Assembly (NCBI GenBank): GCA_019321725.1
Contig: CM033109.1
Span: 9,641,993 to 9,705,992, forward strand
Direction of reading: 5' to 3'
Source of the DNA: Paulownia fortunei
Lineage: Eukaryota; Streptophyta; Magnoliopsida; Lamiales; Paulowniaceae
DNA length: 64,000 nt
The notes below the pieces were generated by a model. The model did not search any database, was not told the DNA's origin, and saw nothing but the letters and a program-made list of their open reading frames with translations. The translations under genes and the position numbers were made by a program. The stretch's first letter is position 1. Every line of letters starts with the position of its first letter. This document shows, in pieces, positions 47,001 to 57,928 of the stretch.

Positions 47001-47179
47001 CTATTCTTAATTAGGTTATAAGATCTCAACCACTAATATCATGTGATAGCATTAGAGGTTTAACAATTAAGAATGCTACATAAAATGTCATGTAAATGTT
47101 AATGCAAATTAGCATATAAGTAGCATGTAATGCATGAATCACATTGGTCAAGTGAGTAGTGTGAGGATTGAGTATTACA
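44005..47179 (-). repeat. T1 5' LTR (~3.2 kb)
   Basis: The plus strand reads TGTAACACCCCC at 44005 and ATTGAGTATTACA at 47179, giving inverted TGTAA/TTACA termini. The end next to the PBS sets the orientation as minus. It shares the TGAGCTAATGCTCAG segment and overall layout with the solo LTR at 19635-21910. 44560-44800 is a more GC-rich stretch with repeated CACCAGAGG/CCACCCCCTG-like units. Confidence 0.78.
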
Positions 47180-48289
47180 TTACCATACAAAAGACCATAT
47201 ACAAGGAAACTTGGGTCAAGTAGCGGGCTTAACCCCCCATCTTAGATCACGTGGTATGTTTCACCCCCTATCTTAGATCACAAACAAACACTTAACCCCG
47301 CTTGGTATTGGTTGCTCTGTCCTATTCCAGAATAACCACTAATGTATATGGTCTCAATAATAGTCTTAAAACTCAATACGTTTAGAAAACCACATTTTAA
47401 AATTTTATTTTTGAAAATACAAACACATAAATCACATTTATAGTTAATGCATAATATAACTTACTTGATCCACCCAAAAAATTTAGTTTCCCAACACACC
47501 CCAAAATATTACATATATGATTTTATTTACTAGAAAAGTAAAATATTATACAATGCTTACAAAGTCAAACACTCGTCAAATATCTTTTATACAATTTTAC
47601 AAAAAAAATTAATTTATTTAAAAGAATAAAATTAGAAAAATAGTCGAAGTGCTATAGATTAAACTCCATAAATAAATAATATTGCAATACCTTAAATCTA
47701 AAATATATGTTTCCTACCCTACCAGGCATGCAATCCCACAAGTTAATGTCTTCAACATACAATATTAACACGATTTAGTCAAAATCATAACTCATAATCC
47801 TTAATGGCATAAAATATGACATTCAAATAAATTTAATATTTGACTATTCCATTAATATATATGTTAAAAAATTCTGGATTTTATATGCTACCCTCTAGTT
47901 GCTATACCAAGATCCCCTTAAAAATTAAGATTTTATCAAACAATTTCACACCCATTTTCCACGTCATCTTTGTCATTCTAAAGTCAATACCCCCATTCAG
48001 TTTAAATTGAATTCTAAACTTCAACTAGTAATCCATCCCAATATAACATCAATTCACATTAAAACTTATATATGAATCACAATTATCTAGTTCCTAATTC
48101 AAAATCCCATGATTTAGTGCAATTAGACCCCTAGTCATTTTATTGGAAGTCTGATATCCTGTTGAGTGAAGGCATGAATTTTTGCTTGTGTCATAGGCCT
48201 TTAATATCCACATTTTTTTTAAATAATCTATTGGGCTTTCTTATTCAATGTTTGATGATCAGTCTAGTAATTTACCTCCATATCCTTGA
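47180..48289. other. Unassigned, probably part of T2
   Basis: No coding motif. Two near-copies of CCCCC(A/T)ATCTTAGATCAC lie at 47236-47249 and 47266-47281. By position it should be downstream (minus strand) of the T2 gag. Confidence 0.3.
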
Positions 48290-49264
48290 TGGCCACACTC
48301 ATAGCATCCCCTGGTATACCATGGATAATCCTTCTCTACATATGGTCATTCGTATCGAGGGCACTAGGCATCCTATCTTTGGCTAGGGCAAGTTGTAACA
48401 CGGTGGCCATGTTGACCACACTCTTAACAAGCTCAAGTTGTCCTTGGAAATTTCTATCTTATCCTGTACTTAGTAAACCTATCCTCTCTCTGTTTCTCTA
48501 CTCTAAATTGCTTTTATTGATACTTTTTCTTCTCTTACTAGCTTATTAAGACCTTGGTTTTGTTGGAAGTTCGAAAGTCTCTCTTTCTCTTTGCTTCTTT
48601 TAGTTCTTCATCTCCTGACTCCACTCAACATCAAGAGCCTTGTTCACAATCATTGCGTAGGTAGTTAATATCTAAGAAAATAACATTACATGAATCTCTG
48701 TCCTTAAACCTTTTATAAATTACTTAGCCTTTCTAGTTTCATTCTCTATATAATAAAGGAAGAAATGACATAATGATACAAGCTTAGCCTGGTATTATGC
48801 TTCATGTCTCCTTGCTTTAAGTTGAGGAACTCGTCCTTATGGTTACACATACTATTAGGATCAAATCTCTCATAGAATAGGTCTTTAAACACTTTTCATG
48901 CTATAGGTTCAATCGCTGACTCCTCCACCATTCTCCACCATTCATATGCTTCCCCCTTTAATGTATACGTAACATAATAGATTTTCTGAAGATTATTATA
49001 ATCCAACCTCCAGAAGATTTTCTCCATCAGCCTCCAATAGGCATTGAAAAGTTGGTAGATTGGTAAACTTTTCAACTTGTCACCTTTGACTTTGTTATTC
49101 TGTATAGCCTAATAAAATCGCATTAAGTCAACCACCCCTAGTTGATGATTTGCGCTAAGGTTTTCACCACTACTCGAGGGCCATTTACTTGATTATCTCC
49201 ATCAACCTCTTGTTGACCTGCAACTCTATTAGCATTAATAGGGGGATTCACTTGATCACCATTT
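48290..49264 (-). pseudogene. T2 gag remnant (Tekay-like chromovirus)
   Basis: Minus strand, from the E4 junction at 49264: NGDQVNPPINANRVAGQQEV, then a gag core with CDFIRLYRIT (~49118), YTLKGEAYEWWRMVEE (~48970-48920) and FKDLFYERFDPN (~48900-48850). A zinc knuckle of the C-x2-C-x4-H-x4-C type lies at 48429-48388 (ECGQHGHRVTTC, with a stop between the first two cysteines). Gag packages the element RNA. Stops and frame changes are frequent. The first 25 codons are displaced to 55636-55712 by the E4 insertion. Confidence 0.75.
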
Positions 49265-49269
49265 CTAGC

Positions 49270-50722
49270 TATTCAATAAAATTCTACCGCAAGTATACAG
49301 TGTCAAATTTTAGTTTAGAGTGATCTAAACAAGATTTATAATTAATAAAACTAAAGAATCCTACAATTATACTAGAAAAGTTTACTTGGACAATTTATCG
49401 AACACTTAATAAGCAAACAATTCTAGAGGTATGATTCACCTAGTTTCACCTATATTCACCAATCTAATTTATCAATATCAAGCCAACAATTTATAACTCA
49501 ATAATCCCTAAAGTAATCAATTTTCTCTCTTGAGTGCCGAGTAATTATGAATTCTAATTCAAATTTCAATATATCTATAAAAACCCAAAACAATAATTCT
49601 ATAAAAGCTTAAAGATTCTTCAATAAAACTTCAAAGGCTTCATATACCTCTCGACTCTATGAATTCCTAGGTTGTGTTATCTATGGTCATGCATAAAATT
49701 TCTTATTTGGAGTGTCGAATTTCATATACCAAACATTCAAGATTAAAGACCAATTAATCATCAGTTCAATCAAAATAAGGTAACATAAAAAAATTAAGGA
49801 ACTTGAAATTAACATAAATCGAAATTCAAAACATAGGATTCAACACAAGTTACATCATCCTCTTGAAACTTGAATTTATTTCATAACTAAAGTAGAAAAA
49901 CTCATAGACAAGTTTCTACACATCATGTGCAATAGTCAATAAATCAAAAAGAGAAAAAAAAAGATAAGGGTAGGGAAATTCTCTCTATCTCCATATGATG
50001 GATGCCTTTGATTGTCTTGTTGAAGTCTTCTCTTTGTTTCCAAGCCCTCTTCTTATGTTTTCTAAAGTGTCAAGTTGTTTTGGAAAAGTCCCAAGCCTTC
50101 TATTTCTCCTCCTCCCTCCAAATCTATGTTTGAAGCTTTTTTACCACACAAACTGATCATGTGGCATCGTAGCCCTTAAATCTTACTGCCCAATTTTCAG
50201 CAGCCGTGCCATGGTGCCAAAATCAGGTGCCACCATGGCAATTTTTTGCCTTTTTGACCCATTTCCCAAATAAATTTGCTTTGGTGTCTTTATATTAATT
50301 GTGGCCCTATTTTTGTTATCTTTCTATAGCCACTTAAATCAGATTAATATTAAATTTGTGGAGAGAGTTATGTAAAAAATACTAAGATGTGCCACATATG
50401 AAAGTTTCAGTTTGATGCTGGTTCTTTAACTCATTTTTTCTCTTTTATAACAACCGAACTAAGCTGAGTGGTCAAGTGGACTTTGGATCACAACATTATG
50501 CTCAAAATATTAAACTTGCCCAAAGTTGGAATTGGAGCTCTAGTACCTCGATTTTGGAGTTTTTGGCTTAGCTCATTTTCTTGGAATTCTTGGACATTTT
50601 CACCACTTTTATTTTCCTATAAAAATAATATAAAATACCTAAAAAGTAATAGGAAATACTTGAAGACTAAAAAAATATTAAGCTAAAGAAATCCGAATTA
50701 AAGGTGTAAAACCCTCTCAACA
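49270..50722 (-). repeat. E4 3' LTR
   Basis: 1453 bp. The minus-strand start is TGTTGAGAGGG at 50722. It carries one GC-rich GTGCCATGGTGCC block (~50190-50245) and two GGCACTC-type motifs (49526-49545 and ~49705-49722). Confidence 0.85.
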
Positions 50723-52330
50723 TATACCCCCAAACTTAAGGTTTGCTTGCCCTTAAGTAAAACAAGAAAACCAACTAAACTAAACAAAAAGACTCCCAAA
50801 GAAATCTTGAGTATCCACTAGCATCAAACAATCATCATGCCCTAAAAATTGTTAAAAATCATGACTCACAAAGAGAACTTCAAAAGTATGTTAATGTCCA
50901 AAATGTCAACATGTATACAAGTTTCAACTAAACCTCATGACCTTTTTATGTGTGCGTGAATAGCCAATTCATCAAAACAAATTTATCACTCAAATTGGTT
51001 TATAAGTCCACATGCTATCTAACTAATCTGCTTTTGATTCGAGAAATTTAGGATTTTCCAAACTCCATAGGCTTGTCTTTCATATTAATCTCCACTAATG
51101 TAGATGTATGTAGCATCAAGTATCAAAAGGACTTTCAAGGCTTGTAACTTGTGGCTTCGGTAATAATAGAAAAATATGGATAATAGTAGTTCAAAGTCGC
51201 ATAAAAAAAATAATCATCTAGAACCATGTGTAGAGCACCAACACCTCAATATATAACCCCTTTACATATATCTCATCATAGGTTTTTTCTTTGTCACCCA
51301 TCACTTTTATTTTTTTCATTATTCTTTACCTTTTTTCTGTTGAACTTCCATAGAACTCTTCCCTCTTCTTCATAGATGTAATACCCCCAAATTTAATAAT
51401 TCATTATACACAATGGGATTTTTTTCATTTATGTGATTGGCAAGATCTACACATATGCCTTAACACTTTTGTTTTCCTAAATTTTCACCTTTCATCTTTA
51501 GTTGTGCTCAAACTTCTATATTTTATCATAGAATACTCGTGTGTATGAGTGAACGGGTTCAATTATGGATAAAAAATGTATGTGGCTTAAGGAATTGTAT
51601 ATAGGATGGTAAGAAAAAATCTTTAATAGGCTCAATAGAGGACACTAGGAAAAATTAATATATAGATTTGCTATATAGGCTTAATTAATCCAAAGATGTC
51701 CTAAATCATCTTCGTAATGCTATATCATCTAGGATTTCGCCTCAACTAGTGATCAAATAAGTTCTAGAGCTTGGTGGGATCATTAAAAAAATCAATGATC
51801 CTTATAAACCTTCTCTAAGTAGGCAAAATCAATTCAACAAAAGGCTAGTGGTAAAAAAAAATGGCAAGAATCACAAAGTCAACAAAACCAACACATATTC
51901 CAAATATTTAGATAAAAATAACATTTATCCATTCCAACAAGCCATCATTCAAACAATCATATTTTCATCATTGGCTAATAACAATTCAACACTAGTACCA
52001 CTCAAGATTTCACATGTTTTGTTTTTCAACAATAAAAAAAAACCAAAGCAAATCCTACTAAACAATAAGAATAAAAAAAAATCTATCGAAAATAAAAGGC
52101 CAAATAAAAAATCCAAGGTAATTCCCTGAAACTTAAACATTACATTGTCCTCAATTTTAGATAAAACAATAAAAGTAGAGGTCTTCCCTAAAAATATGAT
52201 GCATCATTGGGGTTGGAGTATAAATAAACTATTTTTTTTTTCAGTTTTCAAGTTTTCAACATAAAAAAAAATTCTAAGCTATAATATATAAATGCAAATG
52301 TAACTGTAATTGAAATAAAGCAAGTCAATT
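50723..52330 (-). other. E4 3' non-coding region and PPT
   Basis: The terminal PPT reads AAGTTTGGGGGTATA on the minus strand (50738-50724), preceded by CTTAAGGGCAAGC. An internal box, TTGAGGACAATG with AAGTTTCAGGGA, lies at ~52153-52122. The Lys-rich frame at 51848-52129 (+) is a chance reading. Confidence 0.55.
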
Positions 52331-52375
52331 GCTTAGATTGCCTCCTAAGAAGCGCTAAGCTTATAGTCTTCAACC
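52331..52375 (-). other. E4 conserved 3' module
   Basis: On the minus strand GACTATAAGCTTAGCGC, then TTCTTAGGAGGCAATCTAAG, directly after the protease frame. It is the counterpart of 8998-9043 in E1 and 37180-37229 in E2. Confidence 0.7.
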
Positions 52376-52900
52376 AGACTTTGAAAGTTCCGTCAAATGG
52401 GTGGGGATGTTGTCCACATTTCCCTTGGCCACCCTCCAACTTCCTATATCAATAACCTTATTGATTTTCCAAGTTAAAGTGTCCACTTGGTGAGTATTAT
52501 TTGATTTAATTTTAGGCCTCTTAGTCTGATAAATGGTGAACATAACTTTTTCATCATTGACTCGCAATGTAAGTTCACTCGATTGCATGACAATCAATGC
52601 CCTTCCAGTGGCTAAGAATGGTTGGCCAAAAATGAAAGGAATCTCTTGATCTTCCTCTATATCTAACACCATAAAATCAGCATAAAATATGAACTTGTCA
52701 ACCTTCACTAATACTTCCTCAATTAATTTCCATGGATAGGTAAGAGAATATCCACCAATTGCAAGGTAATATTTGACGGTGTTATCTCTCTAAGTCCTAA
52801 TTTCCTAAAAAAGAGATAAAGGCATTAGATTGATACTAGCACCAAGATCACATAATGTCTTATCAATGTACGAACTACCAATAGTGCAAGGAATATTAAA
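52376..52900 (-). pseudogene. E4 aspartic protease remnant with intact active-site motif
   Basis: The minus strand reads CTIGSSYIDKTLCDLGASIN, with D-L-G-A-S at 52849-52835 unchanged. After a frame break come EVLVKVDKFIFYADFMVLD and PFIFGQPFLATGRALIVM (~52650-52590), inside the open frame 52708-52370. Gag processing is the family role. The domain is complete in order but split by stops around 52810-52790. A tail, GNVDNIPTHLTELSKS, ends at the stop near 52370. Confidence 0.8.
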
Positions 52901-53299
52901 ACTCCTTAGATCCTTTAATTTCTTTGGATAATTGCACTACATTCTTCTGTCAGATTAATCATCTCAAATTCATTCAACTTTATTTTCTTCGACATCACAT
53001 CCTTCGTGAATTTGACATAGCTCGACATTTGCTCCTATGCATCTGCAAAAGGAATGTTGATGTGAATTTTCTTAAAGATTTCTAAGGATTCACAAATTGA
53101 GTATCTAAAATTTTCTTTTGAAATCTTTGAGGGAAATGGAGAGGGGTTTTAAGAATTAGAGGATTATCAAGAAAAGAAATAGTTAGTTCTCTAAAATCTC
53201 TAAATCTCCTTCTCATATGTCTGTTTCCCATCGTCTTCCCTTAGCTCTGGACCTTTAGTCTCTGTGCCACTTCTCAGATGAATTACATTGCATTGTTCC

Positions 53300-53760
53300 C
53301 TTAAATTTACTTCAATATCACTTGGGAACTTCCCCTTTTGCTATTAGGCACTTACTGTAGTAGCCAACTATCGAATTTAGGTCTCCAAAGACTTGATTTG
53401 TGCCCCCACACTAGTTATTTGAACTCCTACACTTGACGCTAAATGTCCCATCTGGTTCTCAATATTGTCAAGCTTAGTTTCATCATGATTAGATCTAGCT
53501 TTCGTCTCACCAATGAAAGTGCTAAGCATATCCTCTAAGGATGACTTTTTCTTACCCCAATGATTGTTAGAGTTGGATGGATTGTTGTAGCTCGAAGGAG
53601 ATTGAAGTACATTCTTTAAGTTCCCATATGAGAGATTCTCCATTTATTCCCATTCAGTTTGATTGTATTGCAAATCTCTAGAAATATATCCAAGTGAGCA
53701 TTCAAATTTTCTAAGGCTGACCCATCAAACTGATTTTGCTACATCATGTTGATTAGTGCA
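53300..53760 (-). pseudogene. E4 gag remnant
   Basis: The open frame 53643-53377 (minus) reads MENLSYGNLKNVLQSPSSYN, KKSSLEDMLSTFIGETKARS and LDNIENQMGHLASSVGVQIT. This is close to the gag C-terminal part of E1 (8204-8416) and 40380-40540. KGKFPSDIEVN follows the stop at ~53376. Upstream (to 53760) there are only fragments of the preceding gag part, and the capsid core is missing. Confidence 0.75.
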
Positions 53761-54020
53761 GACTTCAACTCAAAGTTGTTGGCATTGATGGTCTAACGAG
53801 CAATCCCAAAATAGTTTTGATTTATCACTGATTTTAAATGATCCCTGATAGCTCGTTATGGTGGTGGTTATGGTTGTGGCAGAATTTGATCCTTATTATT
53901 TTGTAGAGTCGTTGTAGGATCTTCAAAACAAACAAATAAGAAAACAATAAAAGAAAAAAAAATCTGAATTAAAGTTAAGACTACTTTATAACAGTATTAG
54001 TGAAAATAAGAAAAAATAAA
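53761..54020 (-). other. E4 leader
   Basis: Between PBS and gag; fragments such as PSMPTTLS in broken frame, otherwise non-coding. Confidence 0.4.
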
Positions 54021-54038
54021 TTCCCGACAACGGTGCCA
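54021..54038 (-). other. E4 primer binding site (tRNA-Asp type)
   Basis: The minus strand reads TGGCACCGTTGTCGGGAA, 15 of 18 matching TGGCGCCGTTGCCGGGGA. All three changes are C to T or G to A. Confidence 0.85.
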
Positions 54039-54044
54039 AAAACT

Positions 54045-55630
54045 TGTTCGATGAAATTCTACCACAAGTGTATAGTATCAAGTTTTAGTATAAAGTGATG
54101 AGAAGGGTTATCGTATCCACATGGATTGGTATTGAATTCACATAAAGTAATATAATTAGAATAATCCTAACTTTATTCAAATGACCAAAACAAGATTTAT
54201 AATTAATAAAACTAAAGAATCTACAATTATAAAAGAAAAGTTAACTTGGATAATTTATCGAACGCTTAATAAGTAAGGAATTCTAGAGGTTTGATTCACC
54301 TAGTTTTCACATATGTTCACCAATCCAATCTATTAATTTCAAGCCAATAATTTATAAGTCAAGAATCTCTAAAGTAATCAACTCCCTCTCTAGAAATTCT
54401 AGAAAATCTTAATGGATTATTCAATAAAATTTCAAAGGGTTCATAAGCCTCTCGACTTTATGAATTCCTAGGTTGTGTTCTCTATTATCATGTATAAAAT
54501 TCTCTCTTTTGAGTATCAAATTTCATGCACCAAACGTTCAAGATTAATGGTTAATTAATCATGAGTTCAATCAAAATAAGGTCACACAAATAAATTAAGA
54601 AACTTAAAATAAAATCAAATTTCAAAACATAAGATTCAACATAGGTTACATTATCCCCTAAAAACTAGAATTTAGTTCATAACTAAAGTAAAAAAAAAAA
54701 GAGAAAACAAAATATAAGGGTAGGGAATTCCTCTCTGACTCTAGATGATGGATGCCTTCAATTGTCTTGTTGAAATATTCTCCTTGTTTCCAAGTCCTCT
54801 TCTTATATTTTCAAAAGTGCCAAGTTGTTATGGAAGAGTCCCAAGCCTTCAATTTCTCCTTCTTCCCCTAAATCAAAGTTTGAAGCCCTTTTAATACACA
54901 AACTAATCATGTGGTGCCGCGGTGCCAAAATGTGTTCGGATTACTGCCCAATTTTCAGCAGCCGTGCCACAACACTAAACTTTTGCCTTTCTGGCCCATT
55001 TTCCAAATGAATTGGCTTTTCATGTGGTGCTGTGGTGCCAAAATTGTTAGGCTTAAGCCCAACTTTCAGCAGCCTCACCACGACGCCAAACTTTTGTCTT
55101 TCTAGCCTGTTTTCCAAATGAATTAGCTTTTGGTGTCTTTATATTAATTATAATACTGTTTTTTGTTGTCTTTCTATATCCACTTGAATCAAATCAATAT
55201 CAAAGTCTTTGAGAGGGTTTTGTCAAAAATACCGAGATGTGACACATCTGAAAGTTTCAGTCCCATACTGCATTTTTAACCCAATTTTTCTCTTTGATAA
55301 CGACTGAACTACACTGAGCGGTCAACATAAAAGTTATATTTCCATCTCTTATCTTTCTAAATCATCAAGAATCACATCAATTGGACTTTGGAGCACAATG
55401 TTATGCTCAAAATTTGAAACTTGCCCAATGCTAGAATTAGAGCTGTAGCACCTCTATTTTGTTGTTTTTGGCTTAGCTCTTTTTCTTGGATTTCTTGTAC
55501 ATATTCACCACTTTTATTTTCCTAGAAAAATCATATAAAAAACAGAAAAAGCAATAGAAAATGCTTAAAGACTAAGAAAATATTAAGTTGAAAAAGGTAT
55601 CTGAATTAAAGGTATAAAACCAACTCAACA
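54045..55630 (-). repeat. E4 5' LTR with an extra tandem block
   Basis: 1586 bp. The minus-strand start is TGTTGAGTTGG at 55630 and the end is CGAACA at 54045. It is 133 bp longer than the 3' LTR because a ~112-bp GC-rich unit is present twice (54907-55019 and 55020-55131). Confidence 0.85.
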
Positions 55631-55635
55631 CAAGC

Positions 55636-55712
55636 TCCATGTTGTCCTCTAGCTCTATTAGCAAACGATTGGCACAAGTCAAACTCTTAGATTGTCCATG
55701 TTTTGGAGGCAT
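55636..55712 (-). pseudogene. T2 gag N-terminus
   Basis: The ATG at 55712 begins MPPKHGQSKSLTCANRLLIE, which runs open to the E4 target site. The frame resumes on the other side of E4 at 49264. It was chosen as the gag start because it is the first ATG and Tekay-type gag proteins often begin Met-Pro-Pro. It is separated from the rest by the 6.4-kb E4 insertion. Confidence 0.7.
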
Positions 55713-55944
55713 TTTCTATAATAAGATTGATGATAATTTTGATCACCGTAAAATATTAGTACAACTAAACTCTCTACTCTTGTACAAATAGCATAGCACA
55801 CAACCCAAGCAATAAATAACTACTAACAAATTCTTAGTTTATACCAACTTAATCCCATAAATGTATCATGAAAGCATAAGGTGATTATTCAAATTAATAA
55901 CTAATTATCTATGTAAATTCTTGGATGAAAAACAAACATTTAAT
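55713..55944 (-). other. T2 leader sequence
   Basis: Non-coding sequence upstream (minus strand) of the T2 gag ATG. No PBS is reached before copia C1 sequence starts at about 55945. Confidence 0.4.
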
Positions 55945-56987
55945 TGAGAAATATCCCTAGTTGGCTCCATAACAGCCAGAATAGGATTAAATCTCTCCGG
56001 TAGACAAATTAAATTTTTTTTCAACCATTCTTTCGTTTGAGAGTTCTTCATCATAAGTCTTCATTTGATTAGTTAACTCTACAAACTTTGAATAAAACCT
56101 ATTCAAGTTTTCTTTCTCTTTCATTTTTAGATTTTCTAACTCCCTTCTAAGAGTTTGAAGTTTGATAGCTCTTACCTTCTCATCTCCACCAAATTCCTTT
56201 TGAAGTATGTCCCATGCTTCTTTGGATTTTTCATCTCCCATTCTTGGAAAGATTGAATTTGCAATAACTTGTTGGATTTTGGACAAAGCTACAACATCTC
56301 TTTGTTTTATTTTCTTCAACTATTTTATTTGAGCTACTATGAGATCTATTCCTTCTTCCTCATATTTGTACAAGCTCCCACAAGTCTAAAGAGGCCACCA
56401 ATATCTTCATTTTCTTACATCAAAATTCATAGTTTTCTCTTCCAAAAATTAGAAGAGTAACCTGCTGCAAATTGCTTGAGTTTGCCATGGAATTTGTCTG
56501 TTGCAACTTACTTTGATGGAAACACCTTATTCTCTTTACACCACATTTTTCTTGATTTTTCTTCAAAAAAATGGCCTTTTATAACCAATCTCTGATACCA
56601 CTTTGTTGGATCATTTTTGGAATCTTATTATGTTGAAAGTAAGGTTTAGTTATGGGGAATAATGACTGCAAATTTTCAGCAACTAAAAATATGTTTTTGA
56701 GATAAAAAATAGAAAATAAAAATGGAGAGCACAATGTGATTTTTTTGTATTGATACATGTCACACTTTCTCATTCATACAACCATAATTAATATATGAGC
56801 ATGCTGCATATTTTGACAAAATGAAGACAAAAGTCTTTGAAAATCTAGAAACATTATTAAGCTAGAAGTGATGGACACAACTAGCCCAACTTATAACACA
56901 ACCTACAATGACATAGGATGAAATATTTTCAACAAAAACATGATATGACTTCAAATTTGCTATTTTTTCAGCTCATTACTTGCAACA
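55945..56987 (-). mobile_element. Copia C1: 5' LTR, PBS and gag fragment
   Basis: Minus strand: complete LTR 56987-56604 (TGTTGCAAG...CCAACA), PBS 56600-56585 (TGGTATCAGAGATTGG) and a copia gag of the UBN2 type. The gag frame 56319-55987 includes IQQVIANSIFPRMGDEK and ENLKMKEKENLNRFYSKFVE. After a frameshift it continues LPERFNPILAVMEP (~56010-55970). The rest of the element is missing. Its LTR end meets integrase sequence of C2 exactly at 56988. Confidence 0.82.
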
Positions 56988-57928
56988 TTTTGAAAGTTCA
57001 AAAGTCTTGTTGAAAATCAAAGTGGTTATTCCATTAAAGTTCTTAGAAGTGATAATGGGAAAAATATACTTCTAATGAGTTCAACAAGTTTTGTGAAGAA
57101 GAAAGCATTGAAAGACAACTCATAATTAGATATACTCCACAACAAAATAGAGTATCAGAGAGAAAAAATCAAACGGTGATAGAGATGGAAAAATTAACAT
57201 TGGATGCTAAAGGATTGTCTAGAAGTTTTTGGATAGAGATAGTTTATACAACTATTTATTTGTTGAATAGATGTCCAACCAAAGTCGTGATGGATAAAAC
57301 ACCTCTTGAAGCATGGAGTGGTAGAAAACCTTTGGTAAAGCACTTAAGAATTTTTGGATAAGTTTGCTATGCTCAAATTCTAATTGAAGATGGTGAAATG
57401 CAGCTCATATTTTGCAAGTCTAAAGATCAAGTTATAGACATTCTTACCAAGGCTCTTCCTAAGGATAAATTTCTGAAAATGAGATAACTCTTTGGAGTAA
57501 TGGATCAACACATTAAGGGGGAGAAATGTTGCAGATAATGTACTGAAAAGGCAACAAATTTGGAGTCACATCATGTTTAAATGTTGCAATTAATGTGCAA
57601 CAAATTTGGGCTCAATATATCATACTTTTGTTGAAAATATTTCATCTTATGTAATTGTAGGTTGGGCCAATTGATGTCCATCACTTCTAACTTAATAATG
57701 CTTCTGGATTTCCATAGACTTTTGTCTTTATTTTGTCAAAATATGCAGCATGCTCATGTATTAATTATGGTTGTAAGAATGAAAAAAAGTGATGTGAAGC
57801 AATACAAAAAAATCACATTTTTGCTCTTCATTTTCTCTCAATTTTTCAATTGAAAAACATATTTTAGCTATTGAAAATTTTCAGTCATTATCCTCCATAA
57901 TTAAGCCATACTTTTAATATATATAACA
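56988..57928 (+). mobile_element. Copia C2: integrase fragment, RNase H end and 3' LTR
   Basis: The plus strand reads KVLRSDNG-like and YTPQQN pieces in broken frames (57030-57150). The open frame 57176-57361 follows: IEMEKLTLDAKGLSRSFWIE, LLNRCPTKVVMDKTPLEAWS and KHLRIFG, the end of a copia integrase core. At ~57375 it jumps to the RNase H end (KSKDQVIDILTKALPKDKF, 57418-57475), so RT and most of RNase H are deleted. PPT AAGGGGGAGAAA (57515-57526) precedes the 3' LTR at 57527-57928. That LTR is of the same family as the C1 LTR. Confidence 0.82.

Larger units (their letters stand above)
42001..47179 (-). mobile_element. T1: decayed Ty3/gypsy chromovirus (Tekay/Del-like), 5' LTR plus pol remnant
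   Basis: Minus strand: LTR 47179-44005 with TGTAA...TTACA termini, then PBS 44001-43989, then ~2 kb of very degraded interior with an RT trace. The 3' part and 3' LTR are missing. The left limit (42001) is approximate. Confidence 0.65.
49270..55630 (-). mobile_element. E4: non-autonomous Athila-like LTR retrotransposon (gag-protease only), both LTRs present
   Basis: Minus strand: 5' LTR 55630-54045, PBS 54038-54021, gag (~53760-53300), protease (~52900-52400), the conserved 3' module (52375-52331), non-coding region, PPT (~50735-50725) and 3' LTR 50722-49270. No RT, RNase H or integrase. Flanks CTAGC (49265-49269) and CAAGC (55631-55635) match at 4 of 5, a decayed target duplication. Both flanks belong to one T2 gag frame, which confirms a clean insertion. 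Confidence 0.88.

Noticed and set aside
51848..52140. Lysine-rich or hydrophobic proteins on both strands
   Set aside because: Both are shadows of A-rich non-coding DNA in the E4 3' region.
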